64,000 bases of DNA from Rhizobium sp. RU20A (GTDB taxonomy: Bacteria > Pseudomonadota > Alphaproteobacteria > Rhizobiales > Rhizobiaceae). A model generated the notes under the pieces. The model made no database searches and was not told the origin of the DNA. It saw nothing but the letters and a program-made list of their open reading frames with translations. The DNA lies in contig NZ_FTMB01000003.1 of assembly GCF_900155885.1 (NCBI RefSeq), positions 1-64,000 of the forward strand, written 5' to 3'. Numbering within the stretch: position 1 is the stretch's first letter; each line of letters opens with the position of its first letter. This document shows positions 33,098 to 42,407 of the stretch, one piece after another. The translations under genes were made by a program, and so were the position numbers.

Positions 33098-36000
33098 ATG
33101 AGCAGCCTTTCCAACCCGTCCGCCGATTTCCCCGCAGAAGCGCTTGCCGCCGCCGGCCCGCGACCCTTCGCGGCGTTTGCCCCGCCTCTCAGCCAGCCGA
33201 CGTCGCTGCGCGCCGCCATCACCGCCGCCTATCGCCGGCCGGAAACGGAATGCCTGCCGCCGCTGGTGGAGGCCGCACGCCTGCCGGACGAAACGCGCGC
33301 CAAGGCTGCCGAGACTGCCCGCACGCTGATCACGGCGCTGCGCGCCAAGCACAAGGGTGCGGGCGTCGAAGGTCTCGTGCATGAGTATTCGCTCTCCAGC
33401 CAGGAGGGTGTCGCGCTGATGTGCCTGGCCGAAGCGCTGCTGCGCATTCCCGACACGGCGACGCGCGATGCGCTGATCCGCGACAAGATCTCCGATGGCG
33501 ACTGGCGCTCGCATGTGGGCGGCGATCGCTCGCTCTTCGTCAACGCCGCCACCTGGGGCCTCGTCGTCACGGGCAAGCTGACCGCCACCGTCAACGACCG
33601 CAGCCTTTCGGCGGCGCTCACCCGCCTCATCGCGCGGGCCGGCGAGCCGGTCATCCGCCGCGGGGTCGACATGGCCATGCGCATGATGGGCGAGCAGTTC
33701 GTGACCGGCGAGACGATCGGCGAAGCGCTGAAGCGCGCCCGTCCGCTGGAAGAACGCGGCTTCCGCTACTCCTACGACATGCTGGGCGAAGCGGCGACGA
33801 CGGCCGCCGACGCAACCCGTTATTACGCCGATTACGAGCAGGCGATCCACGCGATCGGCAAGGCGGCCGCCGGGCGCGGCATCTACAACGGCCCCGGCAT
33901 TTCCATCAAGCTTTCGGCGCTGCATCCGCGCTACAGCCGGGCGCAGGCCGCTCGCGTGATGGGCGAACTGCTGCCGCGTGTGAAGACGCTCTGCGTCATC
34001 GCCAAGGGCTACGACATCGGCCTCAACATCGATGCGGAGGAAGCCGATCGTCTCGAAATCTCGCTCGACCTTCTCGAAGCGCTGCGCCTCGATCCCGATC
34101 TTGCGGGCTGGAACGGTCTCGGCTTCGTGGTGCAGGCCTATGGCAAGCGCTGCCCCTTCGTTCTCGATTTCGTCATTGATCTCGCCCGCCGCTCAGGCCA
34201 CCGGATCATGGTGCGCCTCGTCAAGGGCGCCTATTGGGATGCGGAGATCAAGCGCGCGCAGGTGGAAGGCCTCGACGGCTTCCCGGTCTTCACGCGCAAG
34301 ATCTATACTGATGTCTCCTATCTCGCCTGCGCCCGCAAGCTTCTGGCCGCCCGCGACGTCGTCTTCCCGCAGTTTGCCACCCACAATGCCCAGACGCTCG
34401 CCACCATCCATGCAATGGCGGGACCGGATTTCACCGTTGGCCAGTACGAGTTCCAGTGCCTGCACGGCATGGGCGAGCCGCTCTATGACGAGGTGGTCGG
34501 TGCCGACAAGCTCGACCGTCCCTGCCGCATCTATGCGCCCGTCGGCACCCATGAGACGCTGCTGGCCTACCTCGTTCGCCGCCTTCTCGAAAACGGCGCG
34601 AATTCCTCCTTCGTCAACCGCATCGCCGATCCCAAAGTCTCGATCGACGAGTTGATCGCCGATCCGGTCGAGATCGTCGCCTCCATGCCGGTCGTTGGCG
34701 TCAAACACCGCAAGATCGCCCAGCCGGATGCCCTCTTCGGCGAGGAGCGCAAGAATTCGGCCGGCCTCGATCTTTCGAACGAAAACGTGATCGGTCAGCT
34801 GGCGCAAACGCTTGCGGCCTCGGCCGAGCGCCGCCACGCTGCCGCCCCTCTGCTTGCGAGCGGAGCTGAGGCCGGTTCCAGCCGCCCTGTCCTCAATCCC
34901 GGTGATCTTCGCGACGTGGTTGGCTCCGTCAGCGAAGCGGGTGAGGCCGAGGCGGCCCGCGCCGTCACGGATGCCGCCGCCCACGCGGCCGGATGGGCAT
35001 CCGTGACGGTCGCCGACCGCGCTGCCATGCTGGAGCGTGCCGCCGACGCCATGGAGGCGAAGATCGGCAGTCTGATGGGCCTCATCATGCGCGAGGCCGG
35101 CAAATCGGCCGCGAACGCCATTGCCGAGGTGCGCGAGGCCGTCGATTTCCTGCGCTATTACGCCGTCCAGGCCCGGCGGACGCTGACGGCAAACCATGCG
35201 CCGATCGGCCCCGTCGTCTGCATCAGCCCGTGGAACTTCCCGCTCGCGATCTTTACCGGGCAGGTGGCGGCAGCGCTCGTTGCCGGCAATCCCGTGCTCG
35301 CCAAACCCGCCGAGGAAACGCCGTTGATCGCTGCGGAAGCGGTCGCCCTGCTGCATGCGGCAGGCATACCCTTGAGCGCGCTGCAATATGTGCCGGGCGA
35401 CGGGCGGATCGGCGCGGCGCTGGTCGGCGCGCCGGAGACGGCGGGCGTCATGTTCACCGGCTCGACCGAAGTCGCGCGCCTCATCCAGGCGCAGCTCGCC
35501 GACCGGCTCTCGGCCGATGGCAAGCCGCTGCCGCTGATTGCCGAGACCGGTGGCCAGAACGCCATGATCGTCGATTCCTCGGCCCTTGCCGAACAGGTGG
35601 TGGGCGACGTCATCGCATCCGCCTTCGACAGCGCCGGCCAACGCTGCTCGGCGCTGCGCGTGCTGTGCCTGCAGGAGGATGTGGCCGAGCGCGTGCTGAC
35701 CATGCTGAAGGGCGCGCTGAAGGAGCTTTCGATCGGCGCGACCGACAAGCTCTCCACCGATATCGGCCCCGTCATTACGGCCGAGGCCAAGGGCATCATC
35801 GAGCGCCACGTGGAGGCCATGCGGGATCGCGGCCGCAAGGTGGAGCAGATCGCGCCCGGCACGGACGCCGCCCATGGCACCTTCGTCGCGCCGACCATCA
35901 TCGAGATCGACAGCCTGCGCGACCTCGAGCGCGAGGTCTTCGGCCCCGTTCTGCACGTGCTGCGCTACCGGCGCGAGGACATGGACCGGCTGATCGACGA

Positions 36001-36817
36001 CATCAACGCCACCGGCTACGGCCTTACGGGCGGGCTGCACACGCGCCTCGACGAAACGATCGAGCATGTGATGGCCCGCGCCAAGGTCGGCAATCTCTAC
36101 ATCAACCGCAACATCATCGGCGCGGTCGTCGGCGTGCAGCCCTTTGGCGGTCGTGGGCTTTCCGGCACCGGTCCCAAGGCGGGCGGGCCGCTCTATCTCG
36201 GCCGCCTGATCTCGGGCGCCCCGATCGAGCCGCCGGCCGCCTCACACCACACGGATCCCGGCGTCGAGCCGCTGGCCCGCTGGCTGGAAGGGCGCGGCGC
36301 CTATACCTCGGCCGAAACGGCGCGCGACGACGGCTCCATCTCCGCACTCGGCCTGGCACTGGATCTGCCGGGCCCGGTTGGCGAAACCAACAGCTACCAC
36401 CTGCATCCGCGCGGCCGCATTCTCCTGAAGCCGGAGACCAAGGTCGGGCTTTATCGCCAGCTTTCGGCCGTCATCGCCACCGGCAACACGGCTGTCGTCG
36501 ACCTGCCGGCCGAGCTTACCGGCGCGCTCGACGGCCTGCCGCCGGCGCTTGCCGCGCGCATCAGCGTGGAAGGCGACTGGGCCAAGGCCGCACCCTTTGC
36601 CGGTGCGCTGATCGAGGGGGATGGCGAACGGGTGCGGGCGGCTGCAAAAGCAATCGCCGCGCTGCCGGGACCGCTGACGCTTGTGCAGGCGGCCACCAGT
36701 GAGGCGCTGCTGCGCAATCCCGACGCCTATTGCCTGCACTTCCTGCTGGAAGAAGTCTCGATCAGCGTCAACACGGCAGCAGCCGGCGGTAATGCCAGCC
36801 TGATGACAATCGGCTGA
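33098..36817 (+). CDS. putA: Bifunctional proline dehydrogenase/delta-1-pyrroline-5-carboxylate dehydrogenase
   Basis: Oxidises proline to glutamate in two steps; 1239 aa. The FAD-linked proline dehydrogenase barrel is at about residues 180-470 (GPGISIKLSALHPRYSRAQ, LNIDAEEADRLEISLDLL, RLVKGAYWDAEIKRAQ). The aldehyde dehydrogenase domain is at about 560-1040, with NAD-site PWNFPLAIFTGQ, active-site Glu in ETGGQN and catalytic Cys850 in SAGQRCS. A C-terminal domain of about 200 aa follows, ending NTAAAGGNASLMTIG. There is no N-terminal ribbon-helix-helix domain, so unlike E. coli PutA it should not bind DNA. No putR (Lrp type) gene lies next to it. Confidence 0.96.
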   Translation: MSSLSNPSADFPAEALAAAGPRPFAAFAPPLSQPTSLRAAITAAYRRPETECLPPLVEAARLPDETRAKAAETARTLITALRAKHKGAGVEGLVHEYSLSSQEGVALMCLAEALLRIPDTATRDALIRDKISDGDWRSHVGGDRSLFVNAATWGLVVTGKLTATVNDRSLSAALTRLIARAGEPVIRRGVDMAMRMMGEQFVTGETIGEALKRARPLEERGFRYSYDMLGEAATTAADATRYYADYEQAIHAIGKAAAGRGIYNGPGISIKLSALHPRYSRAQAARVMGELLPRVKTLCVIAKGYDIGLNIDAEEADRLEISLDLLEALRLDPDLAGWNGLGFVVQAYGKRCPFVLDFVIDLARRSGHRIMVRLVKGAYWDAEIKRAQVEGLDGFPVFTRKIYTDVSYLACARKLLAARDVVFPQFATHNAQTLATIHAMAGPDFTVGQYEFQCLHGMGEPLYDEVVGADKLDRPCRIYAPVGTHETLLAYLVRRLLENGANSSFVNRIADPKVSIDELIADPVEIVASMPVVGVKHRKIAQPDALFGEERKNSAGLDLSNENVIGQLAQTLAASAERRHAAAPLLASGAEAGSSRPVLNPGDLRDVVGSVSEAGEAEAARAVTDAAAHAAGWASVTVADRAAMLERAADAMEAKIGSLMGLIMREAGKSAANAIAEVREAVDFLRYYAVQARRTLTANHAPIGPVVCISPWNFPLAIFTGQVAAALVAGNPVLAKPAEETPLIAAEAVALLHAAGIPLSALQYVPGDGRIGAALVGAPETAGVMFTGSTEVARLIQAQLADRLSADGKPLPLIAETGGQNAMIVDSSALAEQVVGDVIASAFDSAGQRCSALRVLCLQEDVAERVLTMLKGALKELSIGATDKLSTDIGPVITAEAKGIIERHVEAMRDRGRKVEQIAPGTDAAHGTFVAPTIIEIDSLRDLEREVFGPVLHVLRYRREDMDRLIDDINATGYGLTGGLHTRLDETIEHVMARAKVGNLYINRNIIGAVVGVQPFGGRGLSGTGPKAGGPLYLGRLISGAPIEPPAASHHTDPGVEPLARWLEGRGAYTSAETARDDGSISALGLALDLPGPVGETNSYHLHPRGRILLKPETKVGLYRQLSAVIATGNTAVVDLPAELTGALDGLPPALAARISVEGDWAKAAPFAGALIEGDGERVRAAAKAIAALPGPLTLVQAATSEALLRNPDAYCLHFLLEEVSISVNTAAAGGNASLMTIG

Positions 36818-36840
36818 TAGAGCGCCGGCCGGTCGCGCCC

Positions 36841-37740
36841 TCAGGCGCGATCGGCAACCTCTGCCGCCCACGGGATGGCCGGCTGCGCGCCGGGCTTCAG
36901 GCAGGCGAGCGATCCGGCGACGGCGGCGCGGCGCAGGGCCGCTTCGAACGCCATGCCGGCATCCAGCGAAGCGGCGAGATAGCCGCAGAAAGTGTCGCCG
37001 GCGCCGACCGTATCGACGGGCTCGATCACGAGACCCTTTGCCCGGCTGACGATCCCGTCCCGGATGGCGATGACGCCGTCGGCGCCGAGTGTGACGATAA
37101 GCGTCTGGCCGGTCTCGCCATGCAGCTTCAGCATCTCCGCCTCGCGGCGTTCGCCGTCCATGCCTTCGACGCCGGCGAGGCGTTCGAATTCCGTCTCGTT
37201 GGCGACGACGATATCGGCGAGGCGGCCGAGGCGGGCGGCCTCCGGGGTCAGCGGCGCGATGTTGATGACGGAGCGTACGCCCTTGTCGCGCGCGGCGGCA
37301 ATCGCCGCTTCGACGCTCGCCGCCGGGATCTCCAGTTGTAGCATCAGCGTATCGCCGGGTGCCATGGCGGCAACGGCGGCACGGGCATCGTCGGCGCTGA
37401 CCGTGCCGTTCGCGCTGGCGACCACGACGATGACGTTTTCGCCGTCACCGCCGACGAGGATATGGGCCGTGCCGGTCGGCAGATCGGCGGTCTTCACGGC
37501 GGAGAGATCGGCACCGGCCTCGCGCATCAGCGCCAGCGCCGGCTCGGCAAAGCTGTCGGAGCCGACGGCACCGGCCATGCGCACCGCAGCGCCGGCGCGA
37601 CGGGCGGCCAGCGCCTGATTGGCACCCTTGCCGCCGGCGGCGGTGGAAAAGCCGGACCCCGCAACCGTCTCGCCCGGCTTCGGCAGGCGCTCGGTTGTGG
37701 CGATGAGGTCCATGTTGATGGAGCCGAAAACGGTGATCAT
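36841..37740 (-). CDS. rbsK: Ribokinase
   Basis: PfkB-family sugar kinase of 299 aa, converting ribose to ribose-5-phosphate. FGSINMDLI near the N-terminus, the first signature GGKGANQALAARRAGA, the substrate loop, and the second signature DTVGAGDTFCGYLA with catalytic Asp are present, giving a ribokinase rather than fructokinase pattern. ATG 37740 follows AGGAACCGCCCC. Convergent with putA and 123 bases from rmuC on the same strand. No rbs transporter is nearby. Confidence 0.9.
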   Translation of the reverse strand: MITVFGSINMDLIATTERLPKPGETVAGSGFSTAAGGKGANQALAARRAGAAVRMAGAVGSDSFAEPALALMREAGADLSAVKTADLPTGTAHILVGGDGENVIVVVASANGTVSADDARAAVAAMAPGDTLMLQLEIPAASVEAAIAAARDKGVRSVINIAPLTPEAARLGRLADIVVANETEFERLAGVEGMDGERREAEMLKLHGETGQTLIVTLGADGVIAIRDGIVSRAKGLVIEPVDTVGAGDTFCGYLAASLDAGMAFEAALRRAAVAGSLACLKPGAQPAIPWAAEVADRA

Positions 37741-37863
37741 GGGGCGGTTCCTGCCATTGGTGTTTGGCGCGGAGGGATGCCGATCTCTGACAGGCGTGCC
37801 AAACAGCGGCCGGCCCGGTCGATCGCCTCCCCCGTGCAATCGGCCGGACACTGCCCGAGAGCC

Positions 37864-39051
37864 TCAGTCCTCGTCAACCACCCTCAACCTCAGCGCACCG
37901 AGCCGGCCTTCGACGGGCAGCGCCGGGTCGGCGGCCGGTTTTGCCGGCGGCGTTTCCACGGCCAGCTCCAGCGCCTCGATCCGGTCGCCGCGCCGTTTCA
38001 GCTTTTCGGTGGAGGTGACGATCTCCTCAACGTCGCGCTGCGTCAGGGCGAAGTGACCGCGCAGCTTCTGGACGCGCTCGTCGAGGCGCGCAAGATCCGC
38101 CATCAGGTGACGCACCTCGCCCTGGATCAGATGCGCCTCTTCCCGAAGCCGCTGGTCGCGCAGGATGGACTGGATCAACTGGATCGACAGCATCAACAGC
38201 GAGGGCGAGACGATGACGATGCGCTGGTGCTGGGCGCGTTCCACCACCTGTTCGAACCGCTCGTGGATATCGGCGAAGATCGCCTCCGAGGGCACGAAGA
38301 GGAAGGCGGTATCCTGCGTTTCGCCCGGCAGCAGGTATTTCTGGGCGATATCACGAATATGCACCTCCATGTCGCGGCGAAAGCGCTGGGCGGCAATGCG
38401 GGCAGCTTCCGGGTCGGTCGCCGCGCGAAAACTGTTCCAGGCCTCCAGCGGAAACTTCGCGTCGATGACGAGCGGCGGCTGGCCGTTCGGCATGCGGATC
38501 GTGCAGTCCGGCCGCGCGCCATTCGCCAGCGTCGCCTGGAAGGCATAGGCCCCGGTCGGCAGCCCGTCGGCGACGATCGCTTCCATGCGCGCCTGCCCGA
38601 AGGCGCCGCGCGTCTGCTTGTTGGAAAGGATGGCCTGCAAGCCCGCCATGTCCTTTGCCAGCGTCTGGATATTGGCCTGCGCCGTATCGATCACCGCCAG
38701 CCGCTCCTGCAGGCGGCGCAGATTGTCGTGGGTGGCGCGGGTCTGCTCGCCGAGCGTCGCGCCGATCCGGTCGCTCATGCCATCCAGCCGCTCGCCGATG
38801 CTGCGGTTCATCTCCGCCTGCCGCGTGCCGAAGACATCGGCAAGCGCCGCGATGCGTCCCTGCATCTCCGCCTGCGTCGAGAGCAGCACGGCCAGCCGCT
38901 CATCCTCGGCACCGGAATCACGGTGCACCAGCCGCCAGACGAGGAGAATGACCACAAGAAGGGCCAGGCCTCCGGCAAGCAGAAGACCAAGGCTCAGCGT
39001 CTGGCCGCCGACGACGAGAACAGGCGCATGAAGGGAAAGGGATTGTTCCAT
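37864..39051 (-). CDS. rmuC: DNA recombination protein RmuC
   Basis: RmuC-family protein of 395 aa with a PD-(D/E)XK-like nuclease core. An N-terminal membrane anchor (LLLAGGLALLVVILLVWRLV, about residues 22-41) is followed by a coiled coil (about 45-130) and the core with PDCTIRMPNGQPPLVIDAKFP, where the D and DAK residues are those expected. ATG 39051 was chosen over a TTG two codons upstream. RmuC limits inversions and rearrangements at repeats in E. coli; that role here is by homology. Divergent from def. Confidence 0.92.
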   Translation of the reverse strand: MEQSLSLHAPVLVVGGQTLSLGLLLAGGLALLVVILLVWRLVHRDSGAEDERLAVLLSTQAEMQGRIAALADVFGTRQAEMNRSIGERLDGMSDRIGATLGEQTRATHDNLRRLQERLAVIDTAQANIQTLAKDMAGLQAILSNKQTRGAFGQARMEAIVADGLPTGAYAFQATLANGARPDCTIRMPNGQPPLVIDAKFPLEAWNSFRAATDPEAARIAAQRFRRDMEVHIRDIAQKYLLPGETQDTAFLFVPSEAIFADIHERFEQVVERAQHQRIVIVSPSLLMLSIQLIQSILRDQRLREEAHLIQGEVRHLMADLARLDERVQKLRGHFALTQRDVEEIVTSTEKLKRRGDRIEALELAVETPPAKPAADPALPVEGRLGALRLRVVDED

Positions 39052-39194
39052 CGGCAAAGCCTAGCAGATTCGCAAACAGGAACCAGATCAAAACAGGAAC
39101 ATTGTTTCGGAAGCGTTGCCGCATGGCCATTTGACGGCGAATTTTTGACGCGAAGCGAATTCCATCCGCAAAAAAGATCGGCTATCAGAGCGCC

Positions 39195-39719
39195 ATGACC
39201 ATCAAGCCGATCATCATCATTCCCGATCCCCTTCTCAAGCAGGTCTCCGAACCCATCGCGACCGTGGACGACACGGTGCGCCGGCTGGCGGACGACATGC
39301 TGGAGACCATGTATGATGCGCCCGGCATCGGCCTCGCCGCGATCCAGATCGGCGTGCCGCGCCGTATGCTGGTCGTCGACGTCTCCAAGGACGGCGAAGA
39401 CAAGCAGCCGCTGGTAGTGATCAACCCGACGATCCTGAAATCCTCCGACGAGCGCTCGGTCTACGAAGAGGGCTGCCTGTCGATCCCGGATTACTATGCC
39501 GAGGTCGAGCGCCCCGCCACGCTGACCGTCGAATTCGTCGATCGCGACGGCAAGATGCAGACCATCGATGCCGACGGCCTGCTCGCCACCTGCCTGCAGC
39601 ACGAGATCGACCACCTCAACGGCACGCTCTTCATCGACCACATCTCGAAGCTGAAGCGCGACATGGTGATCCGCAAGTTCACCAAGGCCTCCAAGACCCG
39701 CGGCGCCAAGGCGATCTGA
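39195..39719 (+). CDS. def: Peptide deformylase
   Basis: Fe/Zn metalloenzyme of 174 aa that removes the N-formyl group from nascent proteins. All three motifs are present: [10 protein letters not shown] (motif I), EEGCLSIP with the Cys ligand (motif II), and QHEIDHLNG with both His ligands and the catalytic Glu (motif III). In related alphaproteobacteria def is directly followed by fmt; here an unrelated 2.7-kb block separates them. Confidence 0.97.
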   Translation: MTIKPIIIIPDPLLKQVSEPIATVDDTVRRLADDMLETMYDAPGIGLAAIQIGVPRRMLVVDVSKDGEDKQPLVVINPTILKSSDERSVYEEGCLSIPDYYAEVERPATLTVEFVDRDGKMQTIDADGLLATCLQHEIDHLNGTLFIDHISKLKRDMVIRKFTKASKTRGAKAI

Positions 39720-39804
39720 GCGCTTCGAGCGACCTGGAAGGCGATCCGCTTAATTGGCTGTCCTTTCAAAAACTGATAGGATCAAGCCAGCGAGAGGTGC
39801 TGCC

Positions 39805-40125
39805 ATGCCATCCAGGTATACGATCGGAGAGCATTTCGAAGGGTTGGTGCGCGACCTGGTCGCAAGCGGGCGCTATGAGAACGCCAGCGAGGTGGTGCGC
39901 GACAGTCTACGCCTGCTGGAACAGCGCGAGGAAGCCCGCGCCCGTGAGACGGCGTTCCTCAAGCGGGAATACGAAGCGGGCAAGGCGAGCGGCGAACCTC
40001 GGGAAATCGATGCGGCCGAATTCCTGAATGAGCTAAAATCCGAGCTGCGGACGAGACGTGGCTGGCTATCGCCTTTCTCCGCGCGCCGGACGACAGATGC
40101 GCGAGATCTGGCTTCGGATCGCTGA
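39805..40125 (+). CDS. parD: ParD-family antitoxin
   Basis: Type II antitoxin of 106 aa. The N-terminal ribbon-helix-helix domain (YTIGEHFEGLVRDLVASGRY, then NASEVVRDSLRLLEQRE) is typical of ParD/CC2985. The C-terminal tail, rich in charged residues, would bind the toxin. ATG 39805 follows GAGAGG. The 3' end overlaps the toxin gene by 68 bases, more than the few bases usual in such pairs, because the final 22 codons are read in another frame over the parE start. It would autorepress the pair. Confidence 0.85.
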   Translation: MPSRYTIGEHFEGLVRDLVASGRYENASEVVRDSLRLLEQREEARARETAFLKREYEAGKASGEPREIDAAEFLNELKSELRTRRGWLSPFSARRTTDARDLASDR

Positions 40126-40402
40126 GGAGAACGAGGCGGCTGCCGACGCGCTTGTGATGCGACTTTTCGACAAATTCGATCTGGCCGCCCGCCACCCCGC
40201 GATGGGGGCCGGACGGCCGGAGATCGACCCCAAGGCCCGCATGATCGTTGAAGGGCGCTATGTCGCCTTTTACGAGCCGACCGACTACGGGGTAGAAATC
40301 GTCACCGTTGTCCACGGGATGCGCCATCCCTCGACCTGGCTGGATTGGAGGGCGAGTTTCGCACGTTTCCCCGACCTCCCCCGTTACCGGATCGTCGCGT
40401 GA
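40058..40402 (+). CDS. parE: ParE/RelE-superfamily toxin
   Basis: Toxin of 114 aa starting with GTG at 40058. The RelE/ParE fold is recognisable: YRLSPRAGRQMREIWLRIAE, RHPAMGAGRPEID, and the C-terminal RYVAFYEPTDYGVEIVTVVHGMR. ParE members poison DNA gyrase (family knowledge). It lies with its antitoxin between def and fmt. The 3' end overlaps the convergent membrane-protein gene by 19 bases. Confidence 0.85.
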   Translation: MAGYRLSPRAGRQMREIWLRIAEENEAAADALVMRLFDKFDLAARHPAMGAGRPEIDPKARMIVEGRYVAFYEPTDYGVEIVTVVHGMRHPSTWLDWRASFARFPDLPRYRIVA

Positions 40403-41178
40403 ACCATGTCGCCACGGATTTCGACGGATGGCTTGGCGCCGGGGGTGTTGGGCAGTTTGCTGTCGATGTAGGAGGCGGTCGCTTCCACGAGGTAGGCGAT
40501 GGCAGTGCCCGGCGGGAAGGTGAGGCCGGCCTCCATCATCGCGCCGATCAGCCGGATCGTTTCTGTGTTGCGAACCCTGTCGAAGACAATACGGGCGCGC
40601 AGCGCGGCACCGGAGAGCGAGACGAGGTCGGCGTGGCCATCGACGCGAACATCACCGGCATCCGAGCGGATGTCGAGGCTGGAGAAGTTACCCGCGAGCG
40701 TGATGGCGGCGGCCTTCTGGTCGATCATTACCGCGGCCTGCGGGCGCACATTGGCCGAAAGCGTCAGCGTGCAATCATCGAGGCCGAAATCGTAGGGCAC
40801 GCGGCCGGTATCGACCTCCAGCGTGCCGGCCTTGATGGCGAGGGCGGCGCCAGGCGTGCAGTCATGGGCGAACCAGGCCGAACGCCAGGCAGCGCCCCAG
40901 CCGGAGCGCTCGCCCGTCAGGCGCGCCTCGAAGGGCTTTGACGGGTCTGCGGTGATGGTGATGCGGCTGGCGGCGCCCGTAACGGCAATGCGCTCGACGG
41001 CGGCGGTGTCGAGCGGGCCGGCGGCGAGCGTCTTTCGGGTGATGAGCTGACTGCCGGCATCGAGCAGAATGATCGCCAGCACGATGCCGGCGGGAATGGT
41101 GACAGCCTTGCGCTTCATGAGGCGGCGCAGGACGGACGGGCGGGGTGGCGTATGCGGCTGGGGCAGATGGTCGGTCAT
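40384..41178 (-). CDS. Membrane-anchored protein with GIN/DUF4097-like beta domain
   Basis: Hypothetical protein of 264 aa. A basic N-terminal tail (about 1-27) precedes one transmembrane helix (VTIPAGIVLAIILLDAG, about 29-45), with the bulk in the periplasm. The mature region has alternating short hydrophobic strands (ALAIKAGTLEVDTG, AAAITLAGNFSSLDIRSDAGDVRVDG) like the GIN/DUF4097 beta-solenoid domains. ATG 41178 has AAAGG upstream. Divergent from a membrane-bound AraC regulator 141 bp away, suggesting a regulator and target pair. Function unknown. Confidence 0.7.
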   Translation of the reverse strand: MTDHLPQPHTPPRPSVLRRLMKRKAVTIPAGIVLAIILLDAGSQLITRKTLAAGPLDTAAVERIAVTGAASRITITADPSKPFEARLTGERSGWGAAWRSAWFAHDCTPGAALAIKAGTLEVDTGRVPYDFGLDDCTLTLSANVRPQAAVMIDQKAAAITLAGNFSSLDIRSDAGDVRVDGHADLVSLSGAALRARIVFDRVRNTETIRLIGAMMEAGLTFPPGTAIAYLVEATASYIDSKLPNTPGAKPSVEIRGDMVHATIR

Positions 41179-41325
41179 GAAAGGGCCTTTCGGGCTCGGT
41201 TGAACACCGCTTTCTTTTCCAGCCGCAGCGCAAAACCGGCGACCTCGAACGTGTTTCAGGTCGCGCCGGATCGCGATAAAGGTCAGAACGCGCCTGTTAT
41301 CGGATGAAAGACCTGCTGCGTGCTG

Positions 41326-42384
41326 ATGATCCCCCTTCCCTTTGTCATCGTCGTCCTGCTCTTCGTCTTTGCCGTGCGGCTGGTGCGCGGGGCGAGCGAA
41401 CGAGGCGACGATGCGACCGCCTTCCTGCTGCTCTACGGCGTCTATGGCCTGCAATCGCTATTGGTCGGCGCGCGCTGGGGCTACGGCATGACGGAGCTGC
41501 TGCCGCTGATGGCCGTCATCGGCACCTCAGTCCCGCCGCTCGCTTTTATCGCCTTTCGCGGGTTGGCGAATGGTCGCGGGCGACCGGACCTGTCCGACTG
41601 GCCGCATCTTGGCTTTCCGGTTGCCGTCATTCTCCTGCTGTTTTTCTGGCGCGATGGCGTGGGGCTGCTGATCATCGTCGATTTTGCCGCCTATGGCGCG
41701 GCTGTCCTGCTTCTGGCCCGCGGGGGGCCGGACAGGCTGGCGACTGCCCGCCTCGACGGCGTCGGGCCCTCGCACCTCGCCATGACCGTCACCGGCTGGA
41801 CGCTGGTGGCTTCGGCGCTGTCGGACATCGTCATCAATATCGATTTCGACATATCGGGCGGGCGCTATAGCGGACTTGTCGTCTCCACGGGCACGACGAT
41901 CGGCCTTGCGCTCTTCTCGCTCGCCGCCGCCTTTGCCGATCCCGGCGGGCCGGAGCGGACGGACGCGGCACTGGCGGAGCCGGAGGATGAGACGCCGGAG
42001 CAGGCGAGCAGCGATGCCAGCAGCGAGGACACGGCCATCGCCGCCGAGGTGGAACAGCTGATGCGCGAGACGGAGCTTTACCGCGACGTGGATCTCAATT
42101 TGATGCGGCTTGCCCGACGCCTGAAGCGGCCGGCCCGCGCGGTCTCGCAGGCCATCAACCGCGTCTATGGCGTCTCCGTCTCCGGCTATGTGAACGGGCT
42201 GCGCGTGCGGCACGCGCAGCGGCTCCTTGCCGAGACCGAGATGGCGGTGACGCAAGTGGCTTTCGAGGCGGGCTTCATGACCAAGTCGAACTTCAACCGC
42301 GAATTCCTGAAGGGCACCGGCATGAGCCCCAGCGCCTTCCGGCGGGAGAAAAAAGGCTTGATCTTGGGGGCGGAAGGGGTTTGA
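41326..42384 (+). CDS. AraC-family regulator with N-terminal membrane domain
   Basis: Predicted membrane-integral transcription factor, about 352 aa. Six to seven hydrophobic segments fill the first 200 residues (PFVIVVLLFVFAVRLV, LGFPVAVILLLFF, GLLIIVDFAAYGAAVLLL). An acidic linker (about 205-240) leads to two C-terminal AraC helix-turn-helix motifs (VDLNLMRLARRLKRPARAVS and MAVTQVAFEAGFMTKSNFNREF). The start is either GTG 41320 or ATG 41326. It probably senses a membrane or envelope signal directly, and the divergent GIN-like gene is the obvious candidate target. Confidence 0.86.
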   Translation: MIPLPFVIVVLLFVFAVRLVRGASERGDDATAFLLLYGVYGLQSLLVGARWGYGMTELLPLMAVIGTSVPPLAFIAFRGLANGRGRPDLSDWPHLGFPVAVILLLFFWRDGVGLLIIVDFAAYGAAVLLLARGGPDRLATARLDGVGPSHLAMTVTGWTLVASALSDIVINIDFDISGGRYSGLVVSTGTTIGLALFSLAAAFADPGGPERTDAALAEPEDETPEQASSDASSEDTAIAAEVEQLMRETELYRDVDLNLMRLARRLKRPARAVSQAINRVYGVSVSGYVNGLRVRHAQRLLAETEMAVTQVAFEAGFMTKSNFNREFLKGTGMSPSAFRREKKGLILGAEGV

Positions 42385-42407
42385 ACGGGGCAAACACGGG
42401 ATAGCCG

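Noticed and set aside
34193-36067. 624-codon minus-strand frame inside putA
   Set aside because: Antisense to the aldehyde dehydrogenase domain; no recognisable fold.
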